Assembly: GCF_920987055.1 (NCBI RefSeq)
Contig: NZ_CAKLBX010000001.1
Span: forward strand, 1,660,501 to 1,724,500
Direction of reading: 5' to 3'
DNA length: 64,000 nt
Source: Novosphingobium sp. CECT 9465
GTDB lineage: Bacteria; Pseudomonadota; Alphaproteobacteria; Sphingomonadales; Sphingomonadaceae
The stretch's first letter is position 1. Each line of letters opens with the position of its first letter. A model generated the notes under the pieces. That model was not told the DNA's origin. It was given only the letters and a program-made list of their open reading frames with translations, and searched no databases. Both the position numbers and the translations under genes were made by a program. Of the stretch, positions 23,625-32,692 are shown in pieces.

Positions 23625-23942
23625 ATGAACATGCAATCACGACGTTCACCCATGCTGCCGAACGACAGTCTGACCCAGTCTTTTGCGCTGGTGGCTTTGC
23701 TGGTGCTGGGTGCGATCGGCGTTGCCGGGCCAAGCGGCTTGCTGGCCTGGGGCGAGAATGCGCGCCTGCTTGAACAGCGCGAGGCTGAAATTGCGCAATT
23801 GACGGCAGAACGGGATCGGATGAAGAACCGGGTGACGCTGCTTGATCCCCGACAGGCAGACCCCGATCTTGTCGGTGAACTGCTCCGCAGCAATCTGAAC
23901 ATGGCCCACCCAGACGAACTGGTGATTTCCGTACCGGACTGA
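23625..23942 (+). CDS. ftsB: FtsB/DivIC-family septum formation protein
   Basis: 105 residues (96 if ATG 23652 is used): a short basic cytoplasmic end, one membrane helix (SFALVALLVLGAIGVAGPSG), a coiled coil (LLEQREAEIAQLTAERDRMK) and an end with DPDLVGELLRSNLNMAHPDE, the usual tail of alphaproteobacterial FtsB. FtsB joins FtsL and FtsQ at the division site. The gene stands alone between the kinase and the phospholipase-family gene. In many relatives it lies near eno or pdhA, so the location is slightly unusual. Confidence 0.75.
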   Translation: MNMQSRRSPMLPNDSLTQSFALVALLVLGAIGVAGPSGLLAWGENARLLEQREAEIAQLTAERDRMKNRVTLLDPRQADPDLVGELLRSNLNMAHPDELVISVPD

Positions 23943-24120
23943 TTTAGCGCGCGCGCAGCGCGATGTCGGGCGACTTTCGGGAACCTTCATATTCTTTGCA
24001 CGTTGCCCTGCAATAGAGCAGGCATGCCAGTGTGCTGACGTTGTGTCGCCAGCTGACCTTTATCGCAATTGCGATCGCGCGAGCTTGGAGTGACACAGAT
24101 ATGCGGTGGGCGGGGGTTTG

Positions 24121-25644
24121 GTGACGCGCGACGAGGCCCCGGACGAGAACCCGTCTGTTCCAGAAGATCAGGTCGATCACGCAGGCGAATCGCCTTCGGT
24201 TTGGCGCTATGCCATGGCAAGCCGCGCGCATGCGGTTATCGACGCGGCCGACTATTTTTCCCTGATGCGCGAAACCATGATGCGGGCGCAACAGCGGATC
24301 ATGCTGATTGGCTGGGATTTCGATACGCGGATACTTATCGGCGGTGGACGGCGGTGGTGGAACCTGCCGCGCCGTAAGGTATCGCCCGCACGCCTTGGCG
24401 CCTTCGTGGTGTGGCTGGCCAACCGGCGCAAGACGCTTGATGTGCGCGTACTCAAGTGGAATTTCGGTGCGTTGAAAGCGGTGTTTCGCGGATCGATGAT
24501 GCTTGATCTGCTGCGCTGGTGGCGGCATCCGCGCATCGTGTTCAAACTGGACAGCGCGCATCCACTGGGATGCAGCCACCACCAGAAGATCGCGGTGATC
24601 GATGACAGGTTTGCCGTGTGCGGCGGAATCGACATGGCGGGAGACCGCTGGGACACGCGCGAGCATCTTGATAATGACAAGCGACGCAGGCGGCCGCGCG
24701 GTCAGCTATATGGTCCATGGCATGATTGCACCATGTTGATGGAAGGCGAAGCTGCGGCGCTGCTTGGCAAGTTCGGGCGGACGCGGTGGGTTCAGGCCGG
24801 TGGCAAGCCGATGTTGCCGTGCCTTCCACAGGATGCATCGCCCTGGCCTGGCCAGGTTGAGGCGGAATTCCGCAATGTGGAGATCGGAATCGCGCGGACC
24901 CGCTCGCAATATGCCGATGCGGGTGAAATCCGCGAAATCGAGGCGCTGTTTCTTGAGCATATCGCACGGGCAAGGAAGTTCATCTATTTCGAGAACCAGT
25001 ACTTTGCATCGCGCAAGATTGCCGAGGCGATTGCATTGCGCATGGGTGAACCCGATCCGCCGGAGGTGATCCTGATCAACCCGGAGAGTTCTGACGGGTG
25101 GCTGGAGCAGACCGCGATGGACGGGGCGCGCATACGTCTTGTCCGGTCGATCGACGAGGTCGATCACAAACGCCGGTTTTCGGTTTGGCATCCGGTAACT
25201 GCAGGCGGAACGCCGATCTACGTCCATTCGAAGCTGACGATCATTGATGATGAAATATTGCGGATCGGGTCGGCCAACCTCAACAACCGGTCGATGGGGC
25301 TGGACAGCGAATGCGATGTCTTCATCGACAGTGCCAGACCGGCGAACGGCCATTGCGCGAAGACAATCCGCGACTTACGCATTTCGCTGCTGGCAGAGCA
25401 TTGCGGTGTGACGCCTGACCGGGTAGCGGAACTTCTCGACCAGCATGGCGGGATGGCGGCGATGATCGCGGCGGTGCCGCAGGATGGCAAGCGCCTGATA
25501 CCTTTCGTTCCGCGCGAGCTGAGCGATGCGGAGAAGGCGCTCGCCGACAACGAGGTGCTGGACCCTGAGCGACCGGAGGAGATGCTCTCGTTCTATCGCA
25601 GGGGGTTGTTCAAGAGCCGGATCCTGCGGCGGCCGATGCGATAG
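24121..25644 (+). CDS. phospholipase D / cardiolipin synthase-like protein
   Basis: 507 residues with two HKD motifs: [19 protein letters not shown] near residue 155 and [20 protein letters not shown] near residue 370. They form one active site that cleaves or transfers phosphodiester groups. Cytosolic, with no clear signal peptide. The family includes cardiolipin synthases and PLD-type hydrolases, so phospholipid remodelling is likely but the substrate is not proven. GTG 24121 has a purine-rich site ahead; GTG 24106 is an alternative. It ends 11 bases before folE. Confidence 0.82.
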   Translation: MTRDEAPDENPSVPEDQVDHAGESPSVWRYAMASRAHAVIDAADYFSLMRETMMRAQQRIMLIGWDFDTRILIGGGRRWWNLPRRKVSPARLGAFVVWLANRRKTLDVRVLKWNFGALKAVFRGSMMLDLLRWWRHPRIVFKLDSAHPLGCSHHQKIAVIDDRFAVCGGIDMAGDRWDTREHLDNDKRRRRPRGQLYGPWHDCTMLMEGEAAALLGKFGRTRWVQAGGKPMLPCLPQDASPWPGQVEAEFRNVEIGIARTRSQYADAGEIREIEALFLEHIARARKFIYFENQYFASRKIAEAIALRMGEPDPPEVILINPESSDGWLEQTAMDGARIRLVRSIDEVDHKRRFSVWHPVTAGGTPIYVHSKLTIIDDEILRIGSANLNNRSMGLDSECDVFIDSARPANGHCAKTIRDLRISLLAEHCGVTPDRVAELLDQHGGMAAMIAAVPQDGKRLIPFVPRELSDAEKALADNEVLDPERPEEMLSFYRRGLFKSRILRRPMR

Positions 25645-25655
25645 TGAGGGATGCG

Positions 25656-26270
25656 ATGAGCAGTCTTGTTGGACCGGATGAGGACGACGATCTGGCGCGT
25701 GGCAAAGTGCCCGTGCCTGCCGATGTGCAGGAGGCCATTCGCACATTGATCCGCTGGTCTGGCGACGATCCATCGCGTGAGGGGCTTCTCGATACGCCAA
25801 AGCGCGTGGCGCGGGCGTGGAAAGAATACTGTCTCGGTTATGGAGAAGATCCCGCCCGGCATCTTGAGCGGCAGTTCGAGGAGGTGGGCGGTTACGACGA
25901 GATCGTGCTGCTGAAGAACATCCCGTTCCAGTCGCACTGCGAACATCACATGGCACCGATCATCGGCAAGGCGGCGATCGCCTATCTGCCGCGCGACAAG
26001 GTTGTCGGCATATCGAAGCTGGCGCGTGTGTTGCACGGCTTCGCCCGCCGCCTCCAGATACAGGAACGGCTGACCGCCGAAGTCGCGCAATGTATCTGGG
26101 ATAATCTGCGGCCGCACGGCGTGGCGGTGGTAATCGAGGCGAGCCATGCCTGCATGACTGCGCGCGGCGTTCGCACACCCGGCGTCGGCATGGTGACGAG
26201 CCGGATGATGGGCACGTTCCTGGAAGATACACGCAGCCGCAAGGAAGTGCTCAGCCTGATGGGATATTGA
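25656..26270 (+). CDS. folE: GTP cyclohydrolase I
   Basis: 204 residues. It converts GTP into 7,8-dihydroneopterin triphosphate, the first step of folate synthesis. The zinc-binding segment [12 protein letters not shown], the GTP-site segments ([30 protein letters not shown]) and the C-terminal [11 protein letters not shown], which holds the second zinc cysteine, are all present. The ATG at 25656 has GAGGG five bases ahead. It follows the phospholipase-family gene by 11 bases. The thyA gene later in the window uses the folate cofactor but is not linked. Confidence 0.95.
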   Translation: MSSLVGPDEDDDLARGKVPVPADVQEAIRTLIRWSGDDPSREGLLDTPKRVARAWKEYCLGYGEDPARHLERQFEEVGGYDEIVLLKNIPFQSHCEHHMAPIIGKAAIAYLPRDKVVGISKLARVLHGFARRLQIQERLTAEVAQCIWDNLRPHGVAVVIEASHACMTARGVRTPGVGMVTSRMMGTFLEDTRSRKEVLSLMGY

Positions 26271-26386
26271 TCGATACAGCGGCAAAGAAACATTACAATT
26301 CCGCGTCTTGGGTTGGCCTGCGGGCCGGTCTAGGTTGCTCAGGTCACTGGCAGGAACAGGCCGGGTCAAAGCAGGAGACCGTGGAA

Positions 26387-26839
26387 ATGAAATGCTTCGC
26401 TATCGCCATGCTCACGTTCGGCGCGATTTTTTCCGTGCCTGTACAGGCGCTGGAACATCGTGAAACGATCGATCATCCGGCAGCCGGACCGATTGCCGCA
26501 GACTATCGTGGAGCCACTGCGATTGCGACAACGCAGACAGGTACGACCGGTCCCGGCGGTCGTGCGACAACGCTGCGGTGCAACTGGTCAGTGTCCTTGA
26601 CAGTCGAGCGCACTGCGATTGCCGGATCGGGATTGCAAGCCTCACGCGCGATGACGCGCGACGGTGCGCTGAAGGGATCGCTGCCGGGGTGGTGTTCATC
26701 CAGCGGCAAGGAGATCGGTCGCATCGTCGAGGCGAGACGTGCCGCATTGCGCGAGGCGATGATGGCCATGGTGGCGCAGGATCGTGCGGTGATCCTCGTT
26801 GAAGCAGACGGGGCGCAAAAGCGCGCCCGTGAAGGATAA
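26387..26839 (+). CDS. hypothetical periplasmic protein (150 aa)
   Basis: 150 residues with a signal peptide (FAIAMLTFGAIFSVPVQA) and two later cysteines (LRCNWS, GWCSSSG). The C-terminal third is a basic, helical segment (IVEARRAALREAMMAMVAQD). I recognise no family. AGGAG lies ahead of ATG 26387. It ends 15 bases before the porin gene, so the two form a transcription unit and may work together in the envelope. Confidence 0.65.
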   Translation: MKCFAIAMLTFGAIFSVPVQALEHRETIDHPAAGPIAADYRGATAIATTQTGTTGPGGRATTLRCNWSVSLTVERTAIAGSGLQASRAMTRDGALKGSLPGWCSSSGKEIGRIVEARRAALREAMMAMVAQDRAVILVEADGAQKRAREG

Positions 26840-26854
26840 GGGGTTTTCCAGATT

Positions 26855-27598
26855 ATGATCGGTGTGAACGCGCGGATCGGGTTGGCGCTGCTGGTTGCGG
26901 GGGCATATGTCCCCGCAGCCCATGCGCAATCGGTGGATTTCGGCGTGGAGGCGACAACCGACGAAGTGCGCCGGGGTCTGAGCTGGAGCGATGGCGAGAT
27001 TTCGGCGTCGAGCGATGCCTATGTCGGGTTTGCCGGGCTGGACGCAGCGGTGCGGGTTTCGGCCCTGCGCAAGTCCGATCGCCATGCCAATGCAGATGTC
27101 GTGGCCGATCTGGCACTGGGCAAGGATTGGGATGCGGGCGCATTCACGCTGCGGACCGAGGCCATCGGTCATGTATTTGGTGGTGCGGACACCGGCATGA
27201 ACTATGCCGAAGTGGGGCTGGGCGCCCGCTATTCGATCGGGCCGTTGCAAGTGGGCGCAAATGCCTATTACGCGCCGGGACAGGAAGCGATCGGTGGCGA
27301 TAACCTGCATCTGCGCGCATCGGCGCTTGCGGGCATACCAGCGTTTCCCCTGAGTGTTTCGGCATCGGTCGGCTACACGTCAGGCGATGCCGACAATGCG
27401 GTCCGTGCGGCGCGGTTGCGCCCGGTGGGCAGTTATTCAGACTGGAAGGTAGGGCTGGAATACAACCAGTATCCGTTCACCGTCGGTCTGGATTACGTGG
27501 GTACGGATATCGACACCTCACGCGTGGTCGCATCGCCCTTTGCGGATGTGCGCCATGCCGGAGACAAGGTCGTCGGGCGCGTCAGGCTTTCATTCTGA
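26855..27598 (+). CDS. TorF-type putative outer-membrane porin
   Basis: 247 residues: a signal peptide ending AAHAQS, then alternating beta-strand segments and a C-terminal Phe (VGRVRLSF), the outer-membrane signature. The N-terminal pattern VDFGVEATTDEVRRGLSWSD is that of the TorF/TIGR02001 family of proteobacterial outer-membrane proteins of unknown cargo. It probably forms a beta-barrel. It is co-transcribed with the small periplasmic protein upstream and ends at a strong hairpin. Confidence 0.8.
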   Translation: MIGVNARIGLALLVAGAYVPAAHAQSVDFGVEATTDEVRRGLSWSDGEISASSDAYVGFAGLDAAVRVSALRKSDRHANADVVADLALGKDWDAGAFTLRTEAIGHVFGGADTGMNYAEVGLGARYSIGPLQVGANAYYAPGQEAIGGDNLHLRASALAGIPAFPLSVSASVGYTSGDADNAVRAARLRPVGSYSDWKVGLEYNQYPFTVGLDYVGTDIDTSRVVASPFADVRHAGDKVVGRVRLSF

Positions 27599-27605
27599 CA
27601 GGTAG

Positions 27606-27633
27606 CGGCCCCCGCGCGCACGTGCGGGGGCCG
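27606..27633. terminator. bidirectional terminator candidate between converging genes
   Basis: CGGCCCCCGC (27606-27615) pairs perfectly with GCGGGGGCCG (27624-27633) around GCGCACGT. It lies between the stop codons of the rightward porin gene and the leftward peroxiredoxin gene. There is no clear T-run, so efficiency is uncertain. Confidence 0.5.
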
Positions 27634-27640
27634 GACCGGA

Positions 27641-28120
27641 TCAGAGGTTTTCGAGCATGTGTTCGGCCGAGGAGACCTTGAAGTCGCCCGGTGCTTCGAC
27701 GAACAGCTGTTCTACCACGCCATCGTTGACGACCATCGAGAAGCGCTGGCCACGCTTGCCCAGACCAAAGCCCGAACCGTCCATGGTCAGGCCGAGAGCT
27801 TCGGCAAGATCGCCGTTGCCGTCTGCCAGCATCGTCACTTCAGGCGAACCAGTGGCAGCACCCCATGCCTTCATCACGAAGGGATCGTTGACGGCGGTGC
27901 AGGCGATTTCGTCAACGCCCTTGGCCTTGAGGTCAGCCGCCTTTTCGACATAGCCCGGCAGGTGCTTGGCCGAGCAGGTGGGCGTGAATGCGCCAGGCAC
28001 CGAAAACAGGGCGACCTTCTTGCCCTTGAAGTAATCGGCGGCCTGCACGGCTTCGTTGCCTTCTGCGGTTGCCTTGACGATCTTCACGTCGGGCAGCTTG
28101 TCTCCAACAGCGATTGTCAT
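27641..28120 (-). CDS. peroxiredoxin, Prx5 type
   Basis: 159 residues with the peroxidatic cysteine in PGAFTPTCSAKHLPGY, the typical Prx5 active site. AWGAATGSPEVTMLADGNGD and GFGLGKRGQRFSMVV are also diagnostic. It reduces hydrogen peroxide and organic peroxides in the cytoplasm, using glutathione/glutaredoxin or thioredoxin as electron donor; both kinds of donor protein are encoded elsewhere in the window. ATG 28120 is preferred over the TTG six bases upstream. Confidence 0.92.
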   Translation of the reverse strand: MTIAVGDKLPDVKIVKATAEGNEAVQAADYFKGKKVALFSVPGAFTPTCSAKHLPGYVEKAADLKAKGVDEIACTAVNDPFVMKAWGAATGSPEVTMLADGNGDLAEALGLTMDGSGFGLGKRGQRFSMVVNDGVVEQLFVEAPGDFKVSSAEHMLENL

Positions 28121-28218
28121 CCCCAAATTCCTTTCATGGTGCTCAATTGGCGGGTCTTGCCGCAGGGATATAGGTGGCTTGCGCGAAGGCGCAACGGGGC
28201 AGGCGGGGGGATAGTCCT

Positions 28219-28247
28219 CAACAGCGATATAAAGAAGTCTTTATACT
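28219..28247 (+). promoter_or_regulatory. SahR-type operator over the ahcY promoter
   Basis: TATAAAGA (28228-28235), two bases, then TCTTTATA (28238-28245) form a perfect 8-2-8 inverted repeat. This agrees with the alphaproteobacterial SahR operator type, as I recall it. SahR is an ArsR-family repressor sensing S-adenosylhomocysteine and controlling methionine-cycle genes. The right arm overlaps a -10-like TATACT (28242-28247), with a weak -35 TCAACA at 28218-28223, so a bound repressor would block RNA polymerase. The SahR name rests on motif memory and on the downstream gene. Confidence 0.7.
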
Positions 28248-28326
28248 ATGTTTGCACGATGGGCACAGGTTCGCTAAGGGGCGGACATGGCGCAGATGCG
28301 CAGACCGGAATTCAGGAGAATGCCTC

Positions 28327-29742
28327 GTGGCCAGCGTGATTGACGCCAAGAACGACTATGTGATCGCCGACATCGGCCTTGCCGACTTTGGCCGCGCCGA
28401 AATCCGCATCGCCGAAACCGAAATGCCGGGACTGATGGCCCTGCGTGAGGAATTCGGCGCATCGCAGCCGCTCAAGGGCGCGCGCATCACCGGATCGCTG
28501 CACATGACGATCCAGACCGCCGTGCTGATCGAAACGCTGGTGGCACTGGGCGCTGACGTGCGCTGGGCCACGTGCAACATCTTCTCGACGCAGGATCATG
28601 CTGCCGCCGCGATTGCCGCCGCCGGTATCCCGGTGTTTGCGATCAAGGGCGAAAGCCTGGCCGAATACTGGGATTATGTCGGTTCGATCTTCGATTGGGA
28701 CGACGGCACGGGCCGCACCGCCAACATGATCCTGGATGATGGCGGCGACGCCACGATGTTCGCGCTGTGGGGCGCGCGCGTTGAAGCGGGCGAAGATCTG
28801 TTCGAGCCGAGCAACGCCGAGGAAATCGAATTCGTCCGCGCGCTCAAGGAATTCCTCAAGCGCAAGCCGGGCTACCTGACCATGTCGGTCGCGCACATCA
28901 AGGGCGTGTCCGAGGAAACGACGACGGGCGTCCACCGTCTTTACCAGATCGCCAAGGACGGCAAGCTGCCGTTCCCCGCGATCAACGTGAACGACAGCGT
29001 GACCAAGTCGAAGTTCGACAACCTCTATGGCTGCAAGGAATCGCTTGTCGATGCCATCCGTCGCGCAACAGACGTGATGCTGGCGGGCAAGGTCGCTTGC
29101 GTGGCTGGGTTCGGCGATGTGGGCAAGGGTAGCGCGGCGTCGCTGCGCAACGGCGGTGCCCGTGTCATGGTCACCGAAGTCGATCCCATTTGCGCGTTGC
29201 AGGCGGCAATGGAAGGCTATGAAGTCGTCACCATGGAAGAGGCGGTTACCCGCGCCGACATCTTCGTGACCGCGACCGGCAACGAGGCCGTGATCACCGC
29301 CGAGCACATGAAGGCGATGAAGCCGATGAGCATCGTGTGCAACATCGGGCACTTCGACAGCGAAATCCAGATTGCCGCGCTGGACAACTACAAGTGGACC
29401 GAAGTGAAGCCGGGCACTGATCTGGTGGAATTCCCCGACGGCAAACAGATCATCATCCTTGCCAAGGGCCGTCTGGTGAACCTCGGCTGCGCGACCGGCC
29501 ACCCCAGCTTCGTGATGAGCGCCAGCTTCACCAACCAGACGCTTGCGCAGATCGAACTGTTCACCAAGAACGCGCAGTACAAGAACGAAGTCTACGTTCT
29601 GCCCAAGCATCTCGACGAGAAGGTGGCCGCGTTGCATCTGGAAAAGCTGGGCGTAAAACTGACCAGGCTTTCGAAGAAGCAGGCCGACTACATCGGTGTT
29701 CCAGAACAAGGTCCGTTCAAGCCGGATCATTACCGCTATTGA
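28327..29742 (+). CDS. ahcY: adenosylhomocysteinase (S-adenosylhomocysteine hydrolase)
   Basis: 471 residues starting at GTG 28327, with AGGAG eight bases ahead; a longer frame exists upstream. The enzyme splits S-adenosylhomocysteine into homocysteine and adenosine using bound NAD, so clearing the inhibitor of methyltransferases. Visible are the substrate site ([17 protein letters not shown]), the NAD Rossmann loop ([14 protein letters not shown]) and the C-terminal KPDHYRY tail typical of the enzyme. The insert of about 40 residues around positions 150-190 is normal for bacterial forms. It is probably repressed by the SahR-type operator upstream. Confidence 0.97.
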   Translation: MASVIDAKNDYVIADIGLADFGRAEIRIAETEMPGLMALREEFGASQPLKGARITGSLHMTIQTAVLIETLVALGADVRWATCNIFSTQDHAAAAIAAAGIPVFAIKGESLAEYWDYVGSIFDWDDGTGRTANMILDDGGDATMFALWGARVEAGEDLFEPSNAEEIEFVRALKEFLKRKPGYLTMSVAHIKGVSEETTTGVHRLYQIAKDGKLPFPAINVNDSVTKSKFDNLYGCKESLVDAIRRATDVMLAGKVACVAGFGDVGKGSAASLRNGGARVMVTEVDPICALQAAMEGYEVVTMEEAVTRADIFVTATGNEAVITAEHMKAMKPMSIVCNIGHFDSEIQIAALDNYKWTEVKPGTDLVEFPDGKQIIILAKGRLVNLGCATGHPSFVMSASFTNQTLAQIELFTKNAQYKNEVYVLPKHLDEKVAALHLEKLGVKLTRLSKKQADYIGVPEQGPFKPDHYRY

Positions 29743-29753
29743 TGGTGGCTGGC

Positions 29754-29832
29754 GTCCCCGCGAAAGCGGGGACCTCAGGCGTATTGCGCGATGGCGGTTT
29801 TATCTGTCCTGAGGCCCCCGCCTGCGCGGGGG
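29754..29832. repeat. compound palindromic intergenic repeat, copy A
   Basis: Two GC hairpins in one element: GTCCCCGC-GAAA-GCGGGGAC (29754-29773) and CCCCCGC-CTGC-GCGGGGG (29815-29832). They are joined by CCTCAGG (29773-29779) and CCTGAGG (29808-29814), which pair with each other. The whole can form a three-arm structure. It lies between ahcY and divL and may also end the ahcY transcript. A second copy is at 41261-41335. Confidence 0.75.
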
Positions 29833-29897
29833 GGCGCATGCCGGGTTTCGCGCGCTTGGCATTGTAATTCGCCCGGCCAGACCGTAGCGAGTGCAGG

Positions 29898-32246
29898 ATG
29901 CCGTTGCTTAACCAGACCGCTTTGGTGCTGATCGGACTGCTGCTTGCCACTTGGACCGTGGGGGCAGGCTGGTTCGTGCTGGAGGCGCGCAAGCGGGCGC
30001 GGCGCGGCGAAGCGGTGCAGCGGCAGGCGCGGCGGCTGGCGCGGATGATCGACGAATCGCCCGCACTGCCGCTGCTGGTGCGCGCGGACGGACGGATTGA
30101 AGGGCCTGCGCGGCTGGCCGGATGGCTCGGTTTCGAGGCTATGCCGGGCTACCTTTCCGAACTTGACGCGGGTGAGCGCGGATTGGACGAAGTACAGCTT
30201 TCGTGGCTGAGCGATGCCGTGCGGCGCGCCCAGAAGACCGGCACACCATTCCGTCTGGCGCTGACCCCGCGTGGTGGCACACGCAGCCTTGCAGCGCACG
30301 GGCATCTGGCTGATCCGCAAGTATCGCCGGGCGGCGCAGCGCTGGTGTGGCTCTTCGACTTTTCCCAAAGCGAGGCCGAACTGGTGCAACTGCGCGCCGA
30401 GACGGCCAGCGCCAAGGCCGATTTTGCCGGGCTTTCGGGCCTGATCGAAGCCGCGCCCTTGCCGATGTGGTTTCGCGGGCCGGATTTCCGCTTGCGGCTG
30501 GTCAACAGTGCCTATGTGAAGGCAGTCGGTGCGGCCAGTGCCGAGGCGGTCATCGCGCAGGGCATCGAACTGATCGAGCCGGTGGATGGGCTTTCGGCGG
30601 CGCAAGTGGCGCGACAGGCACATTCGCGGCAAGTTCCGGTCGAAAGATCGTTGCAAGCCACGATCAAGGGTCAGCGCCGGGCGCTGCGGGTAACCGACCT
30701 GCCGCTGGGCGAAGAAGGCGTGGCAGGATACGCCGTCGATATAGAGGAAATGGAGGAGCTGATCCGCCAGTTTCGCCGGTTCCGTGAAGCGCAACGCGAA
30801 ATGCTCGACACGCTGTCCGCCGGGATCGCGCAGTTCGACGACAAGCGCAATCTGGTGTTTGCCAACCAGCCATTTCTGCGCATTTTTGCCGTGCCGCATG
30901 CCTGGGTGATCGATACGCCGCCATTCGATCGCGTGATCGACAGGATGCGAGATGCCGGGCGCCTGCCAGAAGTGCGCGATTTTCCCGAATGGCGGCGTGA
31001 ACGGCAGGGCTGGTTCCTGGCGCGCGAACCGATGGAGGAATCGTGGCACTTGTCTGACGGTACGCATCTGCGCGTGATCGGCCAGCCCATGCCCGATGGC
31101 GGGCTGTTGATGATCTTCGAGGATCGTACCGAACAACTCCAGCTTTCCGCCACGCGCGACACGCTGCTGCGGACGCGCACGGCAACATTCGACAATTTGT
31201 TCGAATCGCTGGCGGTGTTCGCTCCCGATGCCAAGTTGCAGTTGTGGAACCGGCGTTTTGCCGCTGACTGGGGGCTGGACGAGGCGTTTCTGGGTACGCA
31301 TCCGCGGGCAGATGTGCTGCTGAACCAGATTGCATCGCAATTGAAGCGTCCGGCGCAAGTCGGCACGATAGCGCAAGTGATTCAGGGGGCAACGCTGGAG
31401 CGCAAGCAGCGCAGCGGGCGGCTGACGCTGGCCGACGGGCGGCATCTGGCGATTGCGGGTGTACCCTTGCCCGATGGCAATGGCATGCTGACGGTCCTTG
31501 ACATTACCGACAGCCAGAAGGCCGAGGCGGCACTGCGTGAACGCAATGCCGCGCTGGTCGAGGCAGACGCCGTGAAGACGCGGTTCATCGCCAACATGAG
31601 CTATGAATTCCGCACGCCGCTGACCTCTATCGGCGGTTTTGCCGAACTGTTGCAGAGCGGCCTTGCCGGGCAACTGACCGAGCAGCAGAACGAATATGTC
31701 GCTGCGATTCTTTCTTCGGTGGAGCGGCTGGGCGAGCAGATCGAAAATGTGCTCGACCTTTCGCAAAGCGAGGCCGGAACGCTGCCGCTGGCGCAGGAGC
31801 AGGTCGAGATGTTCCCCTTGCTGACCGAAGTGGTGCATGAACGCGAGGAGCGGCTGGTTGCCGCGGGCCTGACGCTCGATTTGCGCGGCGACAAGTCTGC
31901 GGGACTGGTGACCGGCGATGCGCGGCGGTTACGGCGGGCTTTCGGACAATTGATCGACAACGCGATTGCGGCGACCCCTGAAGGTGGTCGCATCCTGGTG
32001 GAAGCCGCGCGCAAGAAGGGTGCGAAGCTGCAAGTCGTGGTTTCCGACAATGGTCGGGGCATGGAACCCGCCGTGCTGGCGCGAGCCATGGAAGGACTGA
32101 AAGTCAGCGCCGATGGCCGCGCTGTGGAACGGCGGCAGGGGCTTGGCCTGCCCTTGGTGCGGCAACTGGTCGAGGCGCATGGTGGCACGCTGGAACTGAT
32201 GTCCGAACCGGGGCTGGGGACAAGCGCGATCGTGGTTCTGCCGTGA
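29898..32246 (+). CDS. divL: DivL-type cell-cycle pseudokinase (PAS and histidine-kinase-like)
   Basis: 782 residues: a membrane helix near the N-terminus (LVLIGLLLATWTVGAGWFVL), a long PAS-like region (about 50-530), then a dimerisation box and an ATPase-like domain. The phospho-acceptor is not His but Tyr569 (NMSYEFRTPLTS), the hallmark of DivL. The ATPase motifs (DNAIAATPEGG, DNGRGM, GLGLPLVRQLV) are kept. In Caulobacter DivL controls the CckA phosphorelay and so CtrA activity and polarity. Gene order (divL-tsaE-amgK-murU-addB-addA) supports the call. Its stop overlaps the tsaE start. Confidence 0.9.
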   Translation: MPLLNQTALVLIGLLLATWTVGAGWFVLEARKRARRGEAVQRQARRLARMIDESPALPLLVRADGRIEGPARLAGWLGFEAMPGYLSELDAGERGLDEVQLSWLSDAVRRAQKTGTPFRLALTPRGGTRSLAAHGHLADPQVSPGGAALVWLFDFSQSEAELVQLRAETASAKADFAGLSGLIEAAPLPMWFRGPDFRLRLVNSAYVKAVGAASAEAVIAQGIELIEPVDGLSAAQVARQAHSRQVPVERSLQATIKGQRRALRVTDLPLGEEGVAGYAVDIEEMEELIRQFRRFREAQREMLDTLSAGIAQFDDKRNLVFANQPFLRIFAVPHAWVIDTPPFDRVIDRMRDAGRLPEVRDFPEWRRERQGWFLAREPMEESWHLSDGTHLRVIGQPMPDGGLLMIFEDRTEQLQLSATRDTLLRTRTATFDNLFESLAVFAPDAKLQLWNRRFAADWGLDEAFLGTHPRADVLLNQIASQLKRPAQVGTIAQVIQGATLERKQRSGRLTLADGRHLAIAGVPLPDGNGMLTVLDITDSQKAEAALRERNAALVEADAVKTRFIANMSYEFRTPLTSIGGFAELLQSGLAGQLTEQQNEYVAAILSSVERLGEQIENVLDLSQSEAGTLPLAQEQVEMFPLLTEVVHEREERLVAAGLTLDLRGDKSAGLVTGDARRLRRAFGQLIDNAIAATPEGGRILVEAARKKGAKLQVVVSDNGRGMEPAVLARAMEGLKVSADGRAVERRQGLGLPLVRQLVEAHGGTLELMSEPGLGTSAIVVLP

Positions 32247-32692
32247 TCGTCGAACTGCCCGATCTCGACGCCTCGCAAGCGCTGGCGCATCGGATCGCTG
32301 CGGATTTGCGTAGTGGCGACGTTGTGGCGCTGACCGGCGGACTGGGGGCGGGCAAGACCACATTGGCGCGCGCCATTATCGCGAGCCTTGGCCATGACGG
32401 CGAAGTGCCCAGTCCCAGTTTTGCGATCATCGAGGTGTACGATCCGCCATCGGTGCGCCTGCCGCTGGTGCACGCCGACTTCTATCGGCTTGAGCATCCA
32501 TCGGAAGCCGACGAGATCGGGCTGGACGATTACCGGCAGGGTGCGGCACTGCTGGCGGAGTGGCCTGAAAATGCGGGCGGCTTTGCGCATGAGCCGGGGT
32601 GCCTGTCGATCACGCTTGAATCCACGGAAAACGGGCGGCGGGCCATTGTGCGCGCGGGGATGGATTGGCTAGGGCGGGGTTCATGGACCTGA
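32243..32692 (+). CDS. tsaE: tRNA threonylcarbamoyladenosine biosynthesis ATPase
   Basis: 149 residues with the Walker A motif LTGGLGAGKTTLARAII near residue 31 and PSPSFAIIE and HADFYRLE after it, all typical of TsaE (YjeE). It is the small ATPase that, with TsaB and TsaD, puts the t6A modification on A37 of tRNAs reading ANN codons. It starts at GTG 32243, inside the divL stop (GTGA), and overlaps the next start by 10 bases, so translation is coupled to divL and amgK. Confidence 0.92.
   Translation: MIVELPDLDASQALAHRIAADLRSGDVVALTGGLGAGKTTLARAIIASLGHDGEVPSPSFAIIEVYDPPSVRLPLVHADFYRLEHPSEADEIGLDDYRQGAALLAEWPENAGGFAHEPGCLSITLESTENGRRAIVRAGMDWLGRGSWT

Noticed and set aside
28128-28326. SAH riboswitch before ahcY
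   Set aside because: The leader is short, and I see no conserved riboswitch core; the inverted repeat explains regulation better as a repressor site.
28312-29730. 472-codon leftward frame opposite ahcY
   Set aside because: The ahcY protein is certain over the whole stretch; the antisense product has no recognisable feature.
29775-31838. 687-codon leftward frame opposite divL
   Set aside because: Antisense shadow of divL: full of Arg, Gln and His, no motif, no ribosome site, and it covers recognised PAS and kinase sequence.
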